Source: GCA-2698665 sp038101125 (GTDB lineage: Bacteria > Pseudomonadota > Gammaproteobacteria > GCA-002705445 > GCA-002716945). From it: a stretch of 13,309 nt of DNA. Shown here one piece after another: positions 6,949 to 12,698 of this stretch. The notes below the pieces were generated by a model, which worked only from the letters and a program-made list of their open reading frames with translations, was not told the origin of the DNA and did no database searches. The translations under genes were made by a program, and so were the position numbers. How positions within the stretch are numbered: the stretch's first letter is position 1; every line of letters starts with the position of its first letter. The DNA is taken from positions 1 through 13,309 of the forward strand of contig JAYNVZ010000028.1 of assembly GCA_038101125.1 (NCBI GenBank), in the 5' to 3' direction.

Positions 6949-9708
6949 TTAATTTAGAGTATTTTTATGAATTTTGACTGCACAGAATTTGAACTCTGGT
7001 ATTTTAGCATCAGGATCTAAAGCTGCATTTGTAAGTAAATTTGCTGCTGACTCTACATAACAGAATGGAATAAATATCTGACCTTGTTGCAAACCATCGT
7101 CTCTTCTTACATATACATCAATTTTGCCTCTTCTTGATTCAACACTAATCAGGTCGCCTTCTTTTACACCAATTTTTTGCATATCAAGTAAACACATATT
7201 TGATATTGGGTCTGGCTCAATTTCATTTAACATGCTGGCTCTTCGTGTCATCGATCCAGTATGCCAATGTTCTAATTGTCTACCAGTTATTAATATGTAA
7301 TCAAATTCATTATCAGGAAGTTCGTCTGCATTAATAAATGGGGAAGGTATAAATGTTGCTAACCCATCTTGCGTTGGAAAGTTTTCGGTAAATATTATAG
7401 GTTGACCGGGATCATTTTCAGATGTACAAGGGTAGGTGACCGAATGATCTGATTCTAACCTTTCCCAGCTAACACCAGATATACTTGGCATGCATTGTCT
7501 CATTTCATTGAATACATCTTTTGGCCCTGAATAGTCCCATTTCAGACCCATCCCATGTGCAATTTTTTGTATTATCCATAAATCTTGCTTTGCCTCACCA
7601 GGAGGGTTGACAGCTTGTCTACCCAGCTGAACACGTCTATCTGTATTTGTAAAAGATCCTGTTTTTTCTGGGAAAGCAGATGCGGGTAGAATGATATCAG
7701 CAAATAAGGCAGTCTCGGTTACGAAAATATCTTGAACGACCATGTGGTCCAAAGATGCTAACGCCTTTCTAGCATGATTTAAATCAGGATCAGACATAGC
7801 TGGATTTTCTCCCATAACGTATAAGCCTGTAAGTTTTTTTGCAATGACTTCATCCATAATTTCAACAACTGTTAAACCCGGATTTTTATCAAGTTTGGTT
7901 TTCCAGAAATCTTCAAAAAATTTATTTATCTCAGGATCGTCAACTCTTTGATAATCAGGAAATACCATAGGGATCAATCCTGCATCTGATGCACCTTGGA
8001 CATTATTTTGACCGCGCAGAGGATGTAAGCCAGTTCCTGGACGACCAATTTGCCCAGTCATTAATGACAGTGATATCAAAGCTCGAGCATTATCTGTCCC
8101 ATGAATATGTTGTGAAACTCCCATACCCCAAAATATAATAGAGGCTGACGCTGTAGCATATATTTTGGCAATCTCATTAATTTTTTCTGTTGATATGCCG
8201 CAAATTTTAGACATTTTCTCTGGAGTATAATCTTTTAAATGCTCTTTAAGCTTCTTAAAGTCTTTAGTTCTGTTTTTAATGAAATCTTTGTCTACTAGAT
8301 CTTGATCTATAATAGATTTCATTATTGCATTTAATAAAGCTACATCTGTATCAGGTTTGAACTGAAGGAAATGATTTGCATGTCTAGAAATTTCTACTTG
8401 TTTAGGATCCATGACTATTAAGGTCTTTCCTTCCTTTGCGGCATTTTTCATAAAGGTTGCAGCAACCGGATGATTGACTGTCGGGTTGGAACCAATTATG
8501 ACAATAACTTCAGCTTCTGTAACATCAGCTACTTGATTGGAAACCGCACCAGACCCAATCATCTCCAATAGAGCAACTACTGATGATGCATGACATAATC
8601 GAGTACAATGATCTACGTTATTGGTATTAAATCCAGTCCTAATTAATTTTTGAAATAAATAAGCTTCCTCATTAGAACCCTTAGCGCAACCAAATCCAGC
8701 TAGTGCATTAGGGCCTAGTTTAGATTTGATATTGTTGAACCCGTCAGATGCTAAATTTAAAGCATTCTCCCACGTTGTCTCTTCAAAAATATCTGAGATA
8801 TTATTGAAGTCAAACTTTGATACATCAATATTTTTTGATACTCCTTTTTTTCTTATTAAAGGCTTGGTTAACCTTCCATCACTATTAATGTAATCAAAAC
8901 CATATCTTCCTTTGACACACAGACGACTCAAGTTTGCAGGACCGTCCCGCCCATTTGTATAAAGGATTTTATTATCTTTAACATTATATGTTAATAGACA
9001 GCCAACACCGCAATATGGGCATACACTTTCAACTTTTTTATCTGGTGTAGTTAGACCAACCTCCTTTGATGGCATCAATGCTCCGGTTGGACAAGCTTGT
9101 ACGCATTCACCACAACCAACACATGTGCTGTCTCCCATGGGGTCATTTATATCAAATACAATTTCCGATTTATTTCCTCTATGCGCATACCCAATAACAT
9201 CATTCACCTGTTCTTCTCTACAAGCTCTTAAACATCTTGTGCATTGTATGCAAGCATCAAGATTAACGGATATTGCTGGATGACTTACATCATGTTTGTT
9301 TTGGATTTGAGAAGGAAACCTATGAGTTTTGATTTGAAGTTTGTCTGCCCACTGAATCAATTCGCTGTCTTTATTGTAAACATCCTCAGATACATCTGAT
9401 GTAAGTAATTCTAGTACTAGTTTTTGAGAATGTAGCACCCTATCGGTTTCTGTATTTACAATCATCCCATCAGTTATTGTTCTAATACAAGAAGGCTGAA
9501 GGACACGTTCCCCTTCGATTTCAACCATACAAACTCTACAATTACCATCAGGTCTCATGCCTTCTTTGAAGCATAGATGAGGTACCTGAATGTTGTTACG
9601 TTTTGTAACATCTAAAATAGTATCGCCCAAGCTACCAAAATAAGTTTTACCATTAATCTTCAATGATACTAATTCTTTTTGTGCTATATCCTCTGGGTTT
9701 GCACTCAT
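6949..9708 (-). CDS. fdhA: NAD-linked formate dehydrogenase catalytic subunit
   Basis: This is the catalytic subunit of a cytoplasmic molybdenum- or tungsten-bis-MGD formate dehydrogenase oxidising formate to CO2. The 919 residues contain, in order: a 2Fe-2S domain (C46, C57, C60, C74); two 4Fe-4S ferredoxin sites (C153/156/159/163 and C196/199/202/206); the cofactor-proximal 4Fe-4S site (C230, C233, C237, C264); the active-site pair C372-H373 in HCTRLCHASS, with Cys not selenocysteine as metal ligand; and a C-terminal molybdopterin dinucleotide-binding domain with TGRQLEHWHTGSMTRR. No Cys occurs between 75 and 152, so the NuoG-type His-Cys3 cluster is absent. ATG lies in an ATGA overlap with the stop of fdhB, behind a GAGGAG site. 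The layout resembles the two-subunit tungsten FDH1 of Methylorubrum extorquens. Mo versus W cannot be read from sequence. Confidence 0.95.
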   Translation of the reverse strand: MSANPEDIAQKELVSLKINGKTYFGSLGDTILDVTKRNNIQVPHLCFKEGMRPDGNCRVCMVEIEGERVLQPSCIRTITDGMIVNTETDRVLHSQKLVLELLTSDVSEDVYNKDSELIQWADKLQIKTHRFPSQIQNKHDVSHPAISVNLDACIQCTRCLRACREEQVNDVIGYAHRGNKSEIVFDINDPMGDSTCVGCGECVQACPTGALMPSKEVGLTTPDKKVESVCPYCGVGCLLTYNVKDNKILYTNGRDGPANLSRLCVKGRYGFDYINSDGRLTKPLIRKKGVSKNIDVSKFDFNNISDIFEETTWENALNLASDGFNNIKSKLGPNALAGFGCAKGSNEEAYLFQKLIRTGFNTNNVDHCTRLCHASSVVALLEMIGSGAVSNQVADVTEAEVIVIIGSNPTVNHPVAATFMKNAAKEGKTLIVMDPKQVEISRHANHFLQFKPDTDVALLNAIMKSIIDQDLVDKDFIKNRTKDFKKLKEHLKDYTPEKMSKICGISTEKINEIAKIYATASASIIFWGMGVSQHIHGTDNARALISLSLMTGQIGRPGTGLHPLRGQNNVQGASDAGLIPMVFPDYQRVDDPEINKFFEDFWKTKLDKNPGLTVVEIMDEVIAKKLTGLYVMGENPAMSDPDLNHARKALASLDHMVVQDIFVTETALFADIILPASAFPEKTGSFTNTDRRVQLGRQAVNPPGEAKQDLWIIQKIAHGMGLKWDYSGPKDVFNEMRQCMPSISGVSWERLESDHSVTYPCTSENDPGQPIIFTENFPTQDGLATFIPSPFINADELPDNEFDYILITGRQLEHWHTGSMTRRASMLNEIEPDPISNMCLLDMQKIGVKEGDLISVESRRGKIDVYVRRDDGLQQGQIFIPFCYVESAANLLTNAALDPDAKIPEFKFCAVKIHKNTLN

Positions 9709-11381
9709 TTTTTTATCTCCTCAGGAAAATATTTTATCACAGATTTAAGAGGATTTGATGCGGCTTGACCTAAACCGCATATAGATGAATCAGACATAAC
9801 TTTTGCTAGATCCTCAAGAAGATCTATATCCCATTTAGTTTGACCCATTAATTTAGTAGCTTTAGATGTTCCCACTCTGCATGGCGTGCATTTCCCACAA
9901 GATTCATGTTCAAAAAAACTCATGGTGGTTGATGCAGCTTGAGTGACCGCATCCTTATCAGATAAAATAATTATAGCAGCAGAACCAATGAAACAATCAT
10001 ATTCATTTAGAGTATCAAAATCTAGAGGTATAGCGCTCAAATGTGAAGGCAGTATTCCCCCCGAAGCTCCACCAGGAAAATATGCATGAAACTTATGACC
10101 TTCTATCATACCACCAGCATATTCATCTATGAGTTCTTTTACAGTGATTCCAGCGGGTGCCAAATGAACTCCTGGATTATTAACTCTTCCACTAACAGAG
10201 AATGATCTTAGTCCTTTTCTACCATTACGACCATGGGAGGTGAACCAACCAGCTCCTTTTTCCGCAATATCCCTAACCCAGTAAAGAGTCTCCATGTTAT
10301 GTTCAAGCGTAGGTCTTCCAAATAAACCAACTTGGGCAACAAACGGCGGTCTCAATCTCGGCATACCTTTTTTACCTTCAATAGACTCAATCATCGCTGA
10401 TTCTTCTCCACAAATGTATGCGCCTGCACCTCGTCTAAGTTCAATTTGTGGGATAGAATTTTTATATTTTAATGTAATTTTTTCTAGTTCATCTGCCATA
10501 ATTTTTCTGACAGCGGCATACTCATCTCTAAGATAGATGTAAATTTTATCAATTCCCACAACCTCGGAGGCAATCAGCATTCCCTCAAAAAATCTATGTG
10601 GATCGCTTTCAAGATAATATCTGTCTTTAAAAGTCCCAGGCTCTCCTTCATCAATATTTACCGCTAATAATCTAGGAGCATCTTGTTCTTTAAGAATGCG
10701 CCATTTCTTGCCAGCAGGAAACCCTGCTCCGCCTAACCCTCTTAAATTGGAATTTTCCAGCTCTCTAAGCACTCTATCTTTCTCAGCATCATCACTCTTT
10801 ACTTTTTCAAATAACTTATATCCATCTCTTTTGATGTATTCTTGCATGTCTACATAATTTGGAATAGACGGAAGATAATCTCTTGCATCTACAGCTTGCT
10901 TTACATTTTTGAGAGTAGCATTGTCAATAGGATTAAATTTAACTACTGCTACAGGTGCATGTTGACAACGCCCAATGCATGGAACTTTTTGTATTCTTAT
11001 GGTGCCTTTGAAATAATCATCTAAATTCTGCGCTAACTCGTTTGCTCCATTAATTTCACAAGTTACAGAATCACAAACTCTTACAGTTAGGGCAGGAGGT
11101 TTTTTTTGATCACCCTTTATAATGTCGAAATGATGGTAGAAAGTAGCTACTTCATAAACTTCGGTTTGCGATATTTCCATGAGATCAGCTAGTGCTGCCA
11201 TGAAATCTTCATTAATATGACCCTTGTTATCTTGTATTACATGCAAATATTCTATTAAGTGATCTCTTCTGTAGCTATTCACCTTTAATAGACTTATTAA
11301 TTCATCTCTAATCTCAAAATTAACTTTTCTTCCTCTTTGACGGAGTTTCTTGTTTTTTTTTAGTTTACTTTTTATTTCCAT
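9705..11381 (-). CDS. fdhB: Formate dehydrogenase NADH/FMN subunit (NuoE-NuoF fusion)
   Basis: This is the diaphorase subunit that passes electrons from FdhA to NAD+. It fuses two Complex I-like modules in 558 residues. The NuoE-like thioredoxin fold (about 20-165) has 2Fe-2S ligands C103, C108, C135 and C139. The NuoF-like part (about 180-558) has the FMN/NADH loop RGLGGAGFPAGKKW at 214-227, DEGEPGTFKDR at 244-254, a GAGAYICGEESA segment, and 4Fe-4S ligands C495, C498, C501 and C535. In FdsABG-type enzymes these modules are separate proteins; the fusion matches the Methylorubrum FDH1 beta subunit. The first 20 residues are highly basic and may be disordered. ATG at 11381 has AGGA at 11394-11391 and a good promoter upstream. 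It is the first gene of the fdhB-fdhA-GT41 operon. Confidence 0.95.
   Translation of the reverse strand: MEIKSKLKKNKKLRQRGRKVNFEIRDELISLLKVNSYRRDHLIEYLHVIQDNKGHINEDFMAALADLMEISQTEVYEVATFYHHFDIIKGDQKKPPALTVRVCDSVTCEINGANELAQNLDDYFKGTIRIQKVPCIGRCQHAPVAVVKFNPIDNATLKNVKQAVDARDYLPSIPNYVDMQEYIKRDGYKLFEKVKSDDAEKDRVLRELENSNLRGLGGAGFPAGKKWRILKEQDAPRLLAVNIDEGEPGTFKDRYYLESDPHRFFEGMLIASEVVGIDKIYIYLRDEYAAVRKIMADELEKITLKYKNSIPQIELRRGAGAYICGEESAMIESIEGKKGMPRLRPPFVAQVGLFGRPTLEHNMETLYWVRDIAEKGAGWFTSHGRNGRKGLRSFSVSGRVNNPGVHLAPAGITVKELIDEYAGGMIEGHKFHAYFPGGASGGILPSHLSAIPLDFDTLNEYDCFIGSAAIIILSDKDAVTQAASTTMSFFEHESCGKCTPCRVGTSKATKLMGQTKWDIDLLEDLAKVMSDSSICGLGQAASNPLKSVIKYFPEEIKK
9717..9722 (-). promoter_or_regulatory. 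Strong ribosome binding site of fdhA
   Basis: GAGGAG on the minus strand lies eight bases before the fdhA ATG, inside the 3' end of fdhB. Together with the ATGA stop/start overlap it ensures coupled and roughly equal production of the two subunits. Confidence 0.7.
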
Positions 11382-11422
11382 TATATGTTATCCTAAGGGC
11401 AGTTATTCACATGGCTTATGTC

Positions 11423-11450
11423 ATTATAAGTTCTTTATAACACTAATCAA
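11423..11450 (-). promoter_or_regulatory. Promoter of the fdhBA-GT41 operon
   Basis: On the minus strand TTGATT (11450-11445) and TATAAT (11428-11423) are 16 bp apart, a good sigma70 match with a perfect -10. The predicted start near 11416 gives a leader of about 35 bases with AGGA before the ATG. An imperfect dyad, TTATAAG-TT-CTTTATAA (11424-11440), overlaps the -10 and part of the spacer and could be an operator. No equally good promoter was found for the divergent PCD gene in the 111-bp interval. Confidence 0.6.
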
Positions 11451-11492
11451 GCCGTGTATTTATAAGGTAAATAAGTTGGGAGTTAAAAATCG

Positions 11493-11861
11493 ATGACAGA
11501 TGAGAAAACGTATACTGCGGAAGAGATAGAGGGTTATTTAAAAAATAACTTACCAAACTGGTATTTTGAGAACGGTTGGATCAGAAGAAAATACAAAACT
11601 AGTGGTTGGAAAGGCACTCTCATGGTTATAAATACTATTGGTCACCTGGCCGAGGCGGCCTGGCATCATCCGGATATTTCTGCATCATATGCTTTTGTTA
11701 TTGTTAAACTTCAAAATCATGCAGCTAAAGGAATTACACAGAAAGATTTTTCTTTAGCAGAAAAAATTGAAAGTGTTGTGCAGTGGAACCCATCTACTGA
11801 GGATAATACTTTAGAAGGCACCCCTGATGACCCAAGGTTTAAATATATTAAATACGATTAA
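11493..11861 (+). CDS. phhB: Pterin-4a-carbinolamine dehydratase-like protein
   Basis: The PCD/DCoH family dehydrates 4a-hydroxy-tetrahydropterins. Bacterial members linked to molybdoenzymes have been proposed to serve molybdopterin metabolism. The 122-residue protein carries the family motif HHP-x5-Y-x9-H-x8-D in HHPDISASYAFVIVKLQNH and the following KGITQKD. The residue before HHP is Trp (AAWHHP), where Glu, Asp, Lys or Asn is common. The C-terminal 28 or so residues (from about VQWNPSTED to IKYD) extend beyond the usual ~95-110-residue family length. ATG at 11493 follows GGGAG at 11478-11482. It is divergent from fdhB (111 bp) and its end overlaps the SCO1 gene by 14 bp. No phenylalanine hydroxylase gene is in the window, so a classical phenylalanine role is unsupported here. 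The family is sure; the FDH/Moco role is inferred from position. Confidence 0.88.
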   Translation: MTDEKTYTAEEIEGYLKNNLPNWYFENGWIRRKYKTSGWKGTLMVINTIGHLAEAAWHHPDISASYAFVIVKLQNHAAKGITQKDFSLAEKIESVVQWNPSTEDNTLEGTPDDPRFKYIKYD

Positions 11862-12411
11862 TTAATTTTTTGATAGCTTTGGTAATCTCAGTGCTAGGCA
11901 ACCCATTAGCTATAATCCTTTCAACAACCATATTCTCATTTATTATGTATAAATTAGAACTATGCTCCACAAGATAATTTTCTTCTTTAGAATTTAATAA
12001 CTCATATTTAGACCTAAAGTATTTATGAAGCTTATCGATATTTTCCTTATCAGATGTTAAACCCACAATACGATCATCAAAGTATTTTACATAATTATTC
12101 AGATGTTCAGGTGTGTCCCTCTCTGGGTCTACACTAACAAATATCGCTTGAACCTTATTCGAATCTTGTCCTAATTCTTTTAGTGACTTAGAAATATCTA
12201 ACAAAGCTGTTGGGCATATATCAGGGCAATTTGTGTAACCAAAAAAAAGTACAATTATTTTACCCTTATAAATATCCAGTTTTGTTTTTGTTGTAGCATC
12301 TTTTTGAAACTCGACATCAGACAATGCACGACTTACATCTGGCATCGAAAAAACATTGTTGTTAAATATCGCTAAGAGAATAATTAACAGGGAACTTTTA
12401 ATTTTATCCAT
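11848..12411 (-). CDS. SCO1/SenC-type copper chaperone
   Basis: SCO1/SenC proteins are thioredoxin-fold, membrane-anchored or periplasmic proteins that deliver copper to the CuA site of cytochrome c oxidase or manage its thiols. The 187-residue protein has an N-terminal hydrophobic segment (about 6-20, SLLIILLAIF) with a possible cleavage after VFS at residue 22; it could also stay as an anchor. The copper motif GYTNCPDICPT gives the CxxxC pair near residues 62-66. The third ligand is the His in EHSSNLYIIN near residue 145. FVSVDPERDTPEHL is the family signature. Its 3' end overlaps the PCD gene by 14 bp, and it is divergent from the alkB-like gene across 287 bp. No oxidase genes are present, so its client is unknown. 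Confidence 0.9.
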   Translation of the reverse strand: MDKIKSSLLIILLAIFNNNVFSMPDVSRALSDVEFQKDATTKTKLDIYKGKIIVLFFGYTNCPDICPTALLDISKSLKELGQDSNKVQAIFVSVDPERDTPEHLNNYVKYFDDRIVGLTSDKENIDKLHKYFRSKYELLNSKEENYLVEHSSNLYIINENMVVERIIANGLPSTEITKAIKKLINRI

Positions 12412-12532
12412 ACTTTTTCTATGTTTAATTTTTGATTATTTGTACTCTTAAGCATTAATTTTAGAGTATACACTACAATGTACCGCACTTTTAAAATATC
12501 GTTTATTTCATTAGTATTTTAGCACTTTCTAA

Positions 12533-12551
12533 TGTAACAAAAACAGTTACA
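12533..12551. promoter_or_regulatory. Candidate operator, 19-bp palindrome
   Basis: TGTAAC (12533-12538) and GTTACA (12546-12551) form a perfect 6-bp inverted repeat around a 7-bp A-rich spacer. It ends eight bases before the -35 element of the alkB-like gene and is centred near -53 relative to the predicted start. That is a usual place for an activator site, or for a repressor with a long footprint. The regulator is not in the window. Confidence 0.4.
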
Positions 12552-12559
12552 AAATTACT

Positions 12560-12588
12560 TTGACTCATCAACAAAGACGGACTAATAT
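12560..12588 (+). promoter_or_regulatory. Sigma70 promoter of the alkB-like gene
   Basis: TTGACT (12560-12565) and TAATAT (12583-12588) are separated by exactly 17 bp. Together they match the consensus at 9 of 12 positions or better. Transcription should start near 12595, leaving a leader of about 104 bases before the ATG at 12699, unusually long for this compact window. Confidence 0.65.
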
Positions 12589-12597
12589 AAATCCATT

Positions 12598-12611
12598 GGG
12601 AATATTTTCCC
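12598..12611 (+). repeat. Leader hairpin 1 (GGGAA/TTCCC)
   Basis: GGGAA and TTCCC flank the loop TATT, giving a 5-bp stem with a 4-base loop at the very 5' end of the predicted alkB mRNA. A stem at this place can protect the transcript from 5'-end decay. It has no U-run after it, so it is not a terminator. Confidence 0.4.
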
Positions 12612-12624
12612 TAAGGAGCCTGGT

Positions 12625-12646
12625 TCTAGAATTTTATGATTCTAGA
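12625..12646 (+). repeat. Leader hairpin 2 (TCTAGAAT/ATTCTAGA)
   Basis: TCTAGAAT (12625-12632) and ATTCTAGA (12639-12646) form a perfect 8-bp inverted repeat around the 6-base loop TTTATG, in the alkB leader and about 50 bases before the ATG. It lacks a following U-run. It could be an RNA structure or a second protein-binding site. Confidence 0.45.
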
Positions 12647-12688
12647 TTAGAAATTTACATTTACAGGTATAATCGTTCGATTTATCTG

Positions 12689-12693
12689 GGAGG
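12689..12693 (+). promoter_or_regulatory. Strong ribosome binding site of the alkB-like gene
   Basis: GGAGG sits five bases before the ATG at 12699 and is the strongest Shine-Dalgarno match in the window. It fixes the start codon and suggests high translation. Confidence 0.7.
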
Positions 12694-12698
12694 TTAAG

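Larger units (their letters stand above)
12412..12698. promoter_or_regulatory. 287-bp divergent control region (SCO1 / alkB-like)
   Basis: This is the longest gene-free stretch in the window. It holds a 19-bp palindrome, a near-consensus promoter toward alkB, two leader hairpins and a strong ribosome binding site (each listed separately). Toward the SCO1 gene only a weak promoter is visible: TATACT on the minus strand at 12470-12465 without a convincing -35. I saw no convincing small gene in it. Confidence 0.6.

Noticed and set aside
10294..10536. Plus-strand ORF of 80 codons
   Set aside because: It is antisense inside the NuoF-like part of fdhB, which has continuous family conservation.
10842..11024. 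Plus-strand ORF of 60 codons
   Set aside because: It is antisense over the NuoE-like part of fdhB, with no start signal and no recognisable sequence.
11415..11430. CTTAT-GTCATT-ATAAG short inverted repeat
   Set aside because: Five-base arms in AT-rich DNA are expected by chance. It overlaps the better supported -10 element of fdhB.
12620..12697. Possible leader peptide of 25 codons from a CTG, ending TAA two bases before the alkB ATG
   Set aside because: It needs a rare CTG start only one base from AAGGAG (12613-12618), too close to work. No ATG, GTG or TTG exists in that frame. A four-codon ATG-to-TAG ORF at 12636-12650 is too far from AAGGAG and trivial.
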